From: Kryptolebias marmoratus
Lineage: Eukaryota; Chordata; Actinopteri; Cyprinodontiformes; Rivulidae
Direction of reading: 5' to 3'
NCBI RefSeq assembly: GCF_001649575.2
Contig: NC_051431.1
Span: forward strand, 5,545,924 to 5,609,923
Length of the DNA stretch: 64,000 nt
Made by a program: the position numbers and the translations under genes
Shown: positions 27,089 to 38,700 of the stretch, piece by piece
Layout: the number at the start of each line of letters is the position of its first letter
How positions within the stretch are numbered: the stretch's first letter is position 1
Notes under the pieces: generated by a model
What the model was told of the DNA's origin: nothing
Databases searched by the model: none
Seen by the model: only the letters and a program-made list of their open reading frames with translations

Positions 27089-28698
27089 TTTGGCCATTGA
27101 GTTCTTGTCAATATAACACACAGGGTGAATGCTATTTCCTATAGAGTTACTGCTACACCTAGATTTTGAGTGTTGTCTTGGCCTCTTAATCTAAAGTCTC
27201 AAGAGGCAGTGAATAAATAGTCCTCTACAAAGAGAGGCATGCCTTTATGAAGCCTATACATCATTTGTTGTTACAAGTAATTTTATGTAAACAGATGCAA
27301 CATATTTTCACCAAGGTCTGATTTTGCTGTGTGAAATTATCTAGCTTACTACAGATATTGGTAACATTTCATCCTTATCAATCACCAAGAGAATTGGGAC
27401 ATTCCCCATCCCTTGGCATGAACACAAAAAAGTAAGGATTGTAGTAGTAGTTGGGAATAACAGTTGAAATGGGATTTAATAACAATATGTCAATGAAATT
27501 TGCCATTTTTGTTGCATTTTGTGCTCCATCTTCTGTTATCTGTCACAATATTTTGATACTATGCATTGTTGAATTGTTTGTGGTGTCAGTCGGCAGGTCC
27601 ACCAAGATCAACCAAAAGCTAGGTGTCGAACCATGAAAAAGAGATTACTGCGTGATTGGATCAACTTTTGAGAGCCAATGCCGAATTAATGAAAATGAGC
27701 CGAGAGCAAAGTGAAGCCATTGTCTGCACAGTGACAAAGTTCCTGCCCATCAATAGTATCCTTAACAGGATTTCACAAAGTACACCAGGCGTTCTTAATT
27801 TGTTGGCTTAGATCCCTACAGAACTGCCCAGGCAGCTAAAGAATAGTTTTCTTTTTGCCATAGTGATATTCAAAACCTTTGCCAAAAAAAATCAGCTTTT
27901 TTATGCTTAATTTTAAATGCTATCCTTTAATAAAGTACATAGCTTTGCTCAGCATAAAACAATCTTTTTTATTTTTAAATATGGGCTAATGTGTTATAAA
28001 GGTGATGGACCTGATGGATCTTTTTGAGCTGTTCAGTTGATTTCTTTGCATTCCTCAGTACTGAATGACGCTCTGGAAACTATTACCTGGAATTACCTCA
28101 AATCAAAGAGTTCTTCGTGTTATCTCAGCAGGATCAGTCCAAGCAGACTAGTCTGTAACTGTCAGCAAATATGTAAAAATAACAACACTAAATACATACA
28201 TTTTTCCTCAACAAGCAAGCTACAATTTTATTGAATCAGTCAATCTAAAAGAAATGTAAAATGCTTACAGTTTATCACTAATGAAAAATGCCTTGTCAAA
28301 GAATTTTATAAAAAGAACATGGCAACAATTTCTCTTATTTATTGTCCATGGTATTTGCATTTTCTCTTGTGAAACTGGTATGTGATATAAATCTTTTTTT
28401 TTTAAATTATATGTACAAAGTTAAGTTTTAACATTTTTAGCCCCACCCACACGCAATCATGAACTGCTGTGCTCTTGCAGTCAAACAAAAAACCAAAACT
28501 CTAGACATGTACTAGTTTGGGCAAGCTGCCCTTAAACCTTGGTCAAAGTGATGCAGGGAGAGAAGACAATTTGTCTTGAGCTGTTGTCCTCCTCCTTAAA
28601 GAGGCCCAGCGATGAAGAGCTTGGGACCATAACACTAGTTCAAAGTGAAGCCTCTTAAAACCCAAACAATGGGGAAAATGAGTTCAAGAAGGACATAT
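27089..28698. other. Intronic sequence, nothing firm
   Basis: AT-rich sequence with no gene or named repeat recognised, apart from the AATAAA at 27212 discussed with the candidate segment before it. Confidence 0.45.
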
Positions 28699-29488
28699 TT
28701 AAAGGGGATCTATTATGCTTCCTTAAACAAGTTAGGATAGGTCTGTGGGCTATACAAAACATGTTCATTAAATTTAATACACAAAATCATTTTCAGATAT
28801 TGAGATTTCACCTGATCCGTTCTGCCTGTTCTGAGCTTATTTCAGAATGAGCAGGTTTAGGACTATGTCACTTTTATGCAAATTAGCTGCAACTCGGTGT
28901 CCTGTCTCAAAACATAAAATTCTCTGAAATATTAAACGCTGCAGATCTGATGCACATTTATATCTTTATTAATTCAAACTCTGAGGATTCTGACTTTGGG
29001 ACAGAGGCACTTAGCGGTTCCCAACTGACTTTAGTCAGGTAGGAGAGCAGCAATAAGTGGGTCAGAAGCGCGACTAGTAGCGAGTCGGGACAGCAGTAAT
29101 CAGTGGGTCCTAACCAACATTTGTCGAGTCGGACAGTGGCAGAACATGTTCTGTATTGCAGCCGACAACAAAACATTTTCCTTTTCCAGCAGACATTTTT
29201 CAGCAAACTAACGTGATGGTATTCCTGTAATGAAATGGGTGGAGCTCCACTTGGGTTGCTAGGTGAAGGGCTGGGCTCGGCTTTGGGTTGCTAGGTAACG
29301 GGGATTGTGACACAACAGTCCCGAGGTTTTTGAAACAGGTCATTTTGCAGACAACAGAAAACATTTACTTATTGCTAAAATTCCCTGGGTGTTTTTTTTC
29401 TCTCAGACTGTTTCTAGAAGCAGTAGATACTCAAATAGAAGTACAAGAACATGCTAAAAGTGAATTTTGCAGAATAGGTCCCCTTTAA
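28699..29488. mobile_element. TTAA-flanked non-autonomous DNA transposon (MITE), 790 bases
   Basis: The left end reads TTAAAGGGGATCTATTATGC. The right end, reverse-complemented, reads TTAAAGGGGACCTATTCTGC, so the two 20-base ends differ at only two positions. TTAA at both ends fits a TTAA target duplication. The TTAAAGGRR start resembles T2/Kolobok-type MITEs; piggyBac-like origin is the alternative. No transposase frame is present. The interior includes a twice-occurring GGGTTGCTAGGT motif (29253 and 29285). Similar elements are widespread in teleosts. Confidence 0.8.
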
Positions 29489-29517
29489 GATCTCTTTGAC
29501 CCAACCCCACCCCCGAC

Positions 29518-29544
29518 CACACACACACACACACACACACACAC
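29518..29544. repeat. (CA)n microsatellite
   Basis: About thirteen CA units immediately before a CCTAAC-rich repeat. Confidence 0.95.
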
Positions 29545-29820
29545 GTTATGTCTCTCTATCTTTGCAGGGACTTTCCATTGACTTCCATTCATTTCTACAC
29601 CCTAACTACAGCCTAACCCTGACCCTTACCCTAACCATTACCAGTACATACCTAACCCTAAACCAAACCTAAACTCAATTCACACCTTAGTCCTAAACCT
29701 AACCCCTAACCCAAAAACATAATTTCTCCTCGAGCAGTTGGTCCTCACAAGGTAGTATATGTTAGGAAAATTGTCCCCACAATGTATCAAATACATGGCC
29801 CCACACACACACTCATACAC
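29545..29820. repeat. Telomere-like CCTAAC-rich fish interspersed repeat
   Basis: It begins TATGTCTCTCTATCTTTGCA and GGACTTTCCATTGACTTCC, followed by irregular CCTAACCC-type units (29610-29715), then GTCCTCACAAGGTAG and TTGTCCCCACAATGTAT, and closes with another CA tract. This arrangement is a recurring teleost repeat. The irregular units and embedded position argue against a true interstitial telomere made of perfect TTAGGG. Confidence 0.6.
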
Positions 29821-32800
29821 AGACTTTTAACCTAAAGTAAAATTCATTGAGATTAAATTTAAAATCATAAAAACTCATCAAAAATGATAAAATTATAAAA
29901 AAATGTCTCCTAAAATAACCATAACAAAAACTGATCCATAGAGGTCAAATGTTCCAGGTAGTGTGAGAAGCGTAGAGATGTCCAGATCTCAGATCTTTGT
30001 GAGCCAAGGAGAAATTTGAAACCATGAACACTGGAGGGGGTTGAAGAATAACAAAAGGCAAGAAACTCAGAAGTAAGAGGAAGTTTTCATGCCTGATCAA
30101 ATTACAGAAGCAGTCTTAAAACATGAATTCACTATTTATTCTGCCCCCAACAGTCTTGGTCACAGTTAGTGATTATCTCTTAGTGGTTAGCAAAGTTCAG
30201 TTTAAAATCCTAAACATCTACTTTTGCAGTATTTTTTATTCTGTGTTGTCTAGTCATATAATGAGTTTACAGGCTGTAATATATTGGATGTGTGACAAGA
30301 CAGCACAGTGTAAGTGAAAACTGTTAAGGGATACGCTCCAGAAATTGCTCTACTCAGATTGAAAACCTTCTGCATGGCTCCACACCAGCAAACTTGATTG
30401 CACCATTGCTTTCCTTTCATGTGACAGTTGTTCTGTTCCTCTACTTGTTGCACAAGGGTAAGTCTGTCTTCTAGTCTGCACACACAAAGCACAGCACTGT
30501 TCCACACATCTTCATCAACTCATTGAGAGAGTGAGCATTTAGCTGATGTATAGCTTCTGTCAGTAGGTGTTACCAGTAATGGAGATATAAAGCTGAGGAG
30601 AAACCCTGACAGGTGAGGGTCTTAGCAGTCTAAATGAGCCGTCTGCCTTTCAGATCGGGGTGTGTAAATGTGGAGAAAGCCTTTATTTTTGTGTATCTTT
30701 AGGCCAAAATAGCTGAGATTTCATAGAGTCCAACAGCTTTGCTGATCCCACAGATTTAAAGGGTCGATTCAGGATCACAACCAAGTTTTATGTTTATAGT
30801 TAGACTGTGGGTAGATTTATTGTTAGGAAAATAAAATCAAAGGCAAAACATTTTATAATAAAGACACTTTCTTTGCAACTTTCTAAATGTCAGCTTGTCA
30901 CTTGCTGTTGCTTAACCAAAGGTTTTTCATATCAGTATTTAATGCACTGTAGGTACCTTTTCAAATAAATTTTACTGTGCAAAAAAAAAAACATTGTCAG
31001 AAAATGCTAGAAACAAAACTTTTCAGTGCTCATTTGTTTAAAAGCAACACAATCTTCAAGAGAAAGCCGTGAAAGGGGGGGGTGGGGGGGGTGGGGTTGT
31101 GTGTGTAGGTCGGCAGGGGATTGAATGAGCTGGAGTTTAAGAGCAGCTATGGGACTGATGGTTTTTATTTTCTTTTTTTCCATTCATTCCCTCTTCATTT
31201 TCACTTCCTTTTTTTCATTCATTAGCTTTTATACTTTTTTGTTAGGCACTGAATGTTCTCAGGTTTAGAAATAAAAAACAAGTTATGGTTTTGCATTAGA
31301 AGTTCTTAGTTATGGTTGGCAATTGATCAAATATGAAAACATTACAAAAAGCAGTTAGGTCACTGTCTTAGAAATACTTTTTACTCAGAAAAATACACTG
31401 TGACAATTTTCAGTGTGTTAAAACCTGATGGAAAAAAAGCTTCTACAGAGCATCAGTAAAGGACAAAATGGGAGTGAGAATTTTCATGTTAAAAGAACAA
31501 AAAAACCATCATTATGTAAGAAAACAAACATCTTACTTCCATTGCTTTGTTTTCTGCATCTGATATTAAAAAAGAATATTGTAGAGGCTTAGTGTTAATA
31601 TAGTCTTTAATTAGATTAGTGAAGGCGCTTCTTTCCTTTGATGGTCTCTTTTCATTTGGTTTCTGTGATAGTAAGGTCCTAATCCTCAATATAAAGGGAT
31701 CTGTTGTGAGGAAAAGTCTTATGAGATCATATGGTCACATAGTGTGTGCCACTTTAATCTGAGCCTGGTGGTTTATAACTGGATTATATGAGCATAAAAA
31801 TGTTGTGTATATTTCATATCGCCGCTAGCAAACCTGTATAATAAGTTTATGTGTATTTCTCTCTAAGTCTTAGATTTTTATAAACTTTTTGAGCCTTAGT
31901 TTAACTTTTGGGGAAAAAAGACATATGGTTTGTTCTATAATTGGCTAATCATTGTTTGTCAGTTTTCATTTTTTCTTTACTCTCCAGTTGCTCAAACTTG
32001 GTGGCCACGGTCCCTGAGACAGGTTCTGTTGGTGGTTACTTCCCAGTAAAACATTTTTTTTTCTATCTTTTAGCTTTAATAAGTGCTTTCTCAAGGGTAA
32101 AAAGCTGGCCTCACTCATTATTCTTGTAAAACCTTGCAATATAAATTTGCCCAGAGAATACTTGTGTTTTTTTTCTCTTAATTTGTCACTTTTTAAAATA
32201 AATTCAAGTTGCTTTAGGAGCTCTTAACTGGTTCTGTGATATAAGAAAATCATTCAGCAAATTCCTACCTCAAACTGTGTCTAGTGTGTTATTCAAACAA
32301 GGTGTGAAAAGGAATTTAACAGCAAAAAGTCCACAGTCTGTGTCCAATTCTGTCAAGATGACAGTAGTGAATAGGTTTTATTTTCCTGGTGCTCATTTTA
32401 AACTCACAGCACACTTGGGATAGGATAACAATGTACTGCTCAGCTATGAGTTATTGTTTAAAATGTATATCATAAAAATGTCACTTAGGGAAGGAACATT
32501 CATCTTTCCACAGGTTTTTACCAGAAAATGCATGAGAAACAAAGAACCCAGAGTTTTAGGTTCTCAGCACCGAGAGTTATATTCTAGCTTCTATACCTAA
32601 AGATATATTTTACTCACTTTAGTTTGTAAAAGCTAAAGAACAAGATATAAATATACTGATTTAAATAGTTAGAATCATCATGGGAAATTGATGAATTTAG
32701 CTTTCATAAAAATAAAATATTTAGTGAGGTACATTCTTGGTAAAAAAACAATACCCTCACAAATTGCATTGTCAGAGACATTTGCGGTGGACTATAAAAG

Positions 32801-34947
32801 GCAATGATAGTTTGCAGGTGTACTTTTTGTGGCACATGTTTTCACTCCCTCTCCCCCACCTCTCATGTCATAGTAACATGTTTTCTAGCTAAATCTCAGA
32901 CATGTTTTCTAGTCCGTAAGGTGACTTGGTGAGAATAAGTTTACTCTATCAGTTTTGTTTTGAAGGCTTGCAAAACAAGATTTTATAAAATCATAAAAAA
33001 CTTTCATAGATCAATGAACTGTTCTGTAAAAGGGAGGTAAATAATGATGTGTACCTTTAGGATTAGATTTTTTTTACATGCAATACAATAAATAAAAATA
33101 AAAATGTTTCATCATTGGTAAAATAGACTTCCAATGAAGGAGAATGAAAATGAACTTAAAATGAACAAGATTCAGAGGACCCAGCTTCATCTAAACAAGT
33201 AAGAATGTAAATTTTAGATTTTAGATTTATTAATTACCTGAATTCTGTAAAGAATGAAATTAGCCAATATAAATATGTCCTGCTTGCCTGTAATCACAGG
33301 GAAATATCTTGAATGATATTTCTTTCCTGCTATAAGAAAACAAGCACATATGCAGGGTTCACGGCAGCTCTGCTATCAGCTTGGTAGATCAAAGTGAATG
33401 TAAAACTGCATTTTATTATTCATGACTCTAAACTGCTTTAAGACAAGCTAAATACTGTCATAACTAAAGTTCAGGTAAATTGAAACTTTCCTTTTGAGGT
33501 TGCCTAATGTACAAGATCCATGCATTTAGTGATATGTGTCAAACATTGAGCATTTGTGTTTCTTATAAAATGTAAAAGATTCAAGTTGTTTCATGCTACT
33601 TTTTTAGGTGTTGAGAAGGGAAAATATTTTCCATATACTGCCTAAATATCAACCTGACATTAAAAGGGAGAAGAGTGTTAGATATTAATCTCTAAAATAT
33701 ATTTAAACTTTGACATTTCTTTACAAATTCATCACAACATTAGTTTTCAGTGATGTTGCCAACACATCTGTCCATTAGCCAGCCATATCTGCATATCCTT
33801 CTACAGGGTTTGTAAAGAGGGCTTGGAGCAATGCCAGCTGTATAAGTCACCAGTTAAACACTGAGCCGACATACAAATGAAGACAACCATTATGTTCACA
33901 GGAGAATGTGCAATTGTTGGATTTTCTCAGCTAATCAGTGCATAAGTTTTGCAAACCTTGTTTTGTTGTTTCTCTCCTACTTCCTCCCCACTGATCATTT
34001 GGTTGCCTTGAGCTGAGCGACTGTCTCTTTGTTCTCATGTGTCAGACCTTCTATATGCACCCTTCTCACTTTTCTGCTCATACATCCTCAATTCATCTAA
34101 TTCTTCCCTCTCCTCCCTTTAAAGTCCCAGTCACTTGAGATGTTACCTAAGGAGTCAAGCAGAAGACACAAAGAGAAAAGTTGGAGCAGCAAGTTTAACA
34201 CAATAAGATATACATTATCTACTTCAGAGGAATCATTTTAAAATGTCAGTTAAATATAACATGTTGAACAGCAACAGCTTCTGTTGTTTATTCATCTCAA
34301 AGCATTTCAAAGCATCACAAATCTTTATGATAATGTAACATATATTTTATTTTATTGCATATAAAGCCCTGATAATGTGTCACATGTTTGTGAACATTCT
34401 AGATATTGAAGACACTTTTGTAAATGATACACCTGCTCATTGTGGCTCAGCTCCTCCAGCTCATTTTCTTCTGTTCACTGTTCTCAGATGCCTCAGAGAT
34501 GTTAGTAAGAACTAAAACATCCATCAAAGCGTTTTATCTTGCACCGTTATGTTCTTCTCCCTGTGTCTCTGCATCTATTATGCTTAAAACTTCGACCCTG
34601 ACCTGAAAACCTGTGAGATTAACTCTTACTGTAAAACATGCAATAGATATCTTTAGGCTGTTTGATTATACCCACCACCTAATGTATTATCTAGCCACTA
34701 TTAACATCTCTTTAGCTGAAAGCAGTCATATTAATAAATTGCATTAATCCTTTGGTTACCTCATGTAATTCATTTAATTCTGTTATCAAAGTTGTACCAG
34801 AGTTTGTTATAAATGATTCTCCTCTTTCCTGGGTTCGTTACTCTGCCAGTGACACATACAGTATGACTCATTCATATAATAGGTGTCGAAACTAAAGGCA
34901 AGTAGTTGCTTTGTTGCTTCATAGAGTATTTGTTGAAAGTAATATAT
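29821..34947. other. Intronic sequence, no gene recognised
   Basis: AT-rich DNA. A G-rich tract lies at 31075-31097. No coding signal or RNA gene was recognised. Confidence 0.45.
31075..31107. repeat. G-rich tract followed by GT repeat
   Basis: Runs of eight, eight and four G separated by single T (31075-31097), then a short GT tract. The arrangement could fold as a G-quadruplex on the transcribed RNA. Confidence 0.75.
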
Positions 34948-35795
34948 AGATGCTGATCGATATCAGTTTTTGCTGATCTTTAGAAATTAGAGTAATTGAC
35001 ATACAATACTTTTTTTTCTGCATTTTTCATTGAACAAAATATAAAACTAGTTGCTTAACTTATTCAAACAGATATTTGACAACCCGTAAAAGATTGAAAA
35101 TAATATATAGAACAGCATTATTGCCTAAAACATCTAAATTGGGGGCTACCGTAAGGTTGTAGCTGCTGCATCTTCATTTTCCAGTTTGGTAACTGATTAA
35201 ATATGCAGAGGCATGATTGATTGCAGACTTTTAAAAGTGATTGATACACTCTAACAAATTAAATTTGTATGTTGTTTAAACAACACAATTGTTGTATCTT
35301 GAATTAAATGCTTTTAATTCATTTTTAAATGTCAAAATAAACAGGTTTTGTTGTATTAAAGCAATAACACGGAATATTAAAATAACTAAAAGCTTTTAAA
35401 TAAATCCAATTTAATCACTTTAACTAAAATGTACTACTCGATTGACTAAATAAAGATTGTCCAGAGGGGCTTTCCATACTTTTAATGCATCTGTGCATTA
35501 ATTTTGAGGTCAGGGGTTATCATTTGCAATGACAATTTTAAATGTATTTTAAGCTATTTTGTTCCAAGTGCTTTTGGAGGACACAAATCCTTTGAACACA
35601 GTGTCATCCAAAAGCTATTTGGTGAGGACAAAACGTCAGATAATTGTTACTTTTTACATTTAAATAGCCAAGTTCAGTAGAACCATTTAACATACAGTAA
35701 CTAAATTAAGTTACTCTAACATTGCATTACTTAGAGTGTATTGACTGATTAAAATCAGTTGGCCAATTAATCAGTTTATCTCTGGTAATAAAATG
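34948..35795. mobile_element. Older repeat split by a nested element
   Basis: The left part (34948-35244) starts with CTGATCGATATCAGTTTTTG, and the right part (35741-35795) contains ATCAGTTGGCCAATTAATCA. Both look like eroded pieces of the ATCGGCCGATTAATCGG-type repeat common in fish. The 496-base inverted-repeat element lies between them. Confidence 0.35.
35245..35740. mobile_element. Short inverted-repeat element (MITE-like), 496 bases
   Basis: It starts TACACTCTAA and ends TTAGAGTGTA, a perfect 10-base inverted pair. TTGA occurs directly outside both ends (35241-35244 and 35741-35744), consistent with a target duplication; a TA duplication with 8-base ends is an equal reading. The interior is AT-rich and non-coding. 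The superfamily is undecided. Confidence 0.5.
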
Positions 35796-38700
35796 ATTGG
35801 AGCTTTATTTTGGGAAAAACATCTAAGCTTTGGGACTAAGTCTGTTATCAAACTGTTTATCAGTTTGACTGTCATGAAATGGACTGCATGATTGTATCTC
35901 TTTCCCTGCAGCTCTGATTATACATTTGTTGTGATTTCAGGCCACACTCGTTCTGCCTGTCTCTTCTAAACATTTCCTCACCACCCTATGTGCATGGCTA
36001 GTATTTGCATTAGGACCAGTGGAAAGGCCTTCTAACATGTTTTCGCAGCTGATGTGTGACATCATCACATTTGAAAAGCACCTGGTAAACACAAAGTCCT
36101 CGGTTGAGGTCAGGTCTGGGAAAGCTTATAGTCACCTCTGCACTCGCACGTTGTCTCTTCAGAAACAATGACCTGACAGACCACAAACACTGAAAGCAGG
36201 TGAAAGCAAAGTGTGGTCGTGTTTAAAGTAATTTTAGAATGGGGTATGCAGTCTCTTTCTGTAAACTTGTTCTCCATACCAGGTACCAAGCTGTAATATG
36301 AGGTAAAATTTTATTCAATTTCTGCAATGAACCCTTTAATTAAAAAATAAAAACAAAAAAAATAAAAGACTTCTAGAGGAAAGTGAGGTACCAAACAAAG
36401 AAAAGCTTACAAAATGTCAGTCTCTGGTCAGCCAAAAGTCTTTAAATCAGCTTATAATTATAACACTGAGAACTTCAACGAGCGACGTGTGTTTCCAGCA
36501 CTGATGCCTTTTGAACCTTTAAGCAAAGGCCACACAGAGTGCAGAACAAAAAGGCAAATATCTCTAAAACTGAGGCTTTGATCTCCAAAGCGATTTTTTT
36601 TGGCACATAAATTGCTTTTCCCCCACAAAAACCTCTTAATGGGACTAAATGAAAATGCTGTAATCATTATCCACAAATACGTAAACAGCTTGTTGGCATG
36701 GTGAATTATTATTTGTGCATGGTTCAAACAAATGCTGATATCTTTCTACATTAATTATTGATCCCTGATATTTGGGTCATCATTTGCACTTTTCTTTTTT
36801 TTTTTTACATCAGAATCAGAATTAGAGCAAATGAAAATGTTGCTGAGATGTTTCAGTCTGTGGAAAAAAGATCCCAGCTTTATTTGCATCTTTTGGAAAA
36901 TATATTTTTTGCAAATTTTATTTTTCTATAGAATATGAAGGTCTGTCATCTGTATTAAAACATCACACAAGTTTTCAATTTTTGTATAATCAGACAAGGA
37001 ACAGAACTCTGAATGGTATTTCTTATACCTTTTATGTGTTATATTCAGCTTTAATCACCTAATTCACTTAAGGCCATGCAACAGGTGTTTTCAGTAATGT
37101 AGTTCCTCTTTCTGAGCCTTTGGCCTCTGAAATTAGATGTAATCTCTTTAACTGGTTCTTGATCGTCTTATTATATCACTACACACAGAACCTGTTTCCC
37201 CTCCACAGAGTCTATCATGTGACATTTAAAGCCTAAACCTTTTTAAATAAGCTTAACTTATACTGGTGAAGCAATGCTAGGGAGATCCCATGACTTGCCA
37301 ATAATCCATAATTCCCCAAATCCACTGGCTTCTTAGATTACAATATGTTTGCTTTGTGCCTTTTTTTTTCTTGTCTGCAGTTAACTCTAAAACACCCTGC
37401 ATGGATTTGGTAGTCTTTATGATGGTAGAAGTAATCCCTCATTACCCCACTTTTTAGGCGTTTGTTGAAATATTTGCGAGATTTGTATGTGGTCTCACTG
37501 ATCTGGTGATTAAGCAGTGCACACTTGAGGCTGTGCTATAGACTGCAGTTAATGTAGCAAAAGGATTTTAGAGGGCTCTTTGCAGTGACTTGTGTAATTT
37601 TTTTGTACTCTTGTGTGTCCCAGTCATGTTTTTAATCTATGAAAGTCAGTTTCACAACACCTACAGTTCTGAAGTGCTGTAAATGTGTGCAGTTGAAGGG
37701 ATTGGGCTCTAGCTTGCTGATGTAATCTGTTCAAGGGAAGAAAAACATTGTTTAGTTGTTGCTGAATGAGCCCTGCACAGCCGCAGCACAAGAGGAAACT
37801 GGAAACAGGGGGTTTAAGTGGGTTTTTTTTTCCCCAAAAAAACTTTGCTTACCCCAGCCTTTGCCTTGCAGCTTTTCCCAGTTTTCTTTCTTTTTAAAAG
37901 GCTAATAGGTTTGCCCCTTCTCTCCTCATTGTACAAAGCTCCCTTTCACTCTTCCAAGAGAGTATGACTCACAGATGTATATTAAAGTGTAATGCTATAG
38001 ACACTGGACAATAAAAGTGTTAGCTTTCCAATCTGTGCTACAGAATGTAAGGTATCAACTCATAAATGCATTTTAATTAAAAAAAGGACCACAGGCAAAA
38101 TTCATATCTTGTTGTCAGAGAATAGTCATGCATTTTCTTGAACATTTTTGATGTTCTTTTATGCAGATTTATTTATTTTTTATCCCAGTATGTCTAATGG
38201 AGAGGAGACTAGAGCAGTTTTGTAAAAATGTGGCAAAGTACAAACCATACTTTTGTTATTTTGACAGAAAAAATAATACGTTTAAGGTCCATGACAAGGA
38301 AAAAAATCTTAATGTTTTCCATCTTGGATCTTAAGTTCTATTATTTCCATATGTTTTTGATGTAATCAAGATCAGTCTGCTTTATCATTATAAATGTCTG
38401 TTTATCTATTTGAAAATAGCTGAACTGATTTGCCTGAAATGCCAAATTTCCTCACTTTTCCCAACCATTTTATAGAGTTTGTTGACTGATAATCATCCCA
38501 CAAGACAGAAAAGGCTTCCATCTTTTATTTGTTTACTGAATTTATTTGTCAGGATTTGGCTATTTATTGTTAGCAAGCTAATCCACAGGGTCATTTATAG
38601 CCAGGTACAAGATAGGTATGTTATGGCTGATCAAGTATATAAGAAGCATAAAAATTAACAGGGACTAAAAATTAAGGAGTTAGTGCATTTAAATCTTTAA

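Noticed and set aside
29610..29715. Interstitial telomere or chromosome fusion site
   Set aside because: The units are irregular CCTAAC variants inside a dispersed repeat, not a perfect TTAGGG array.
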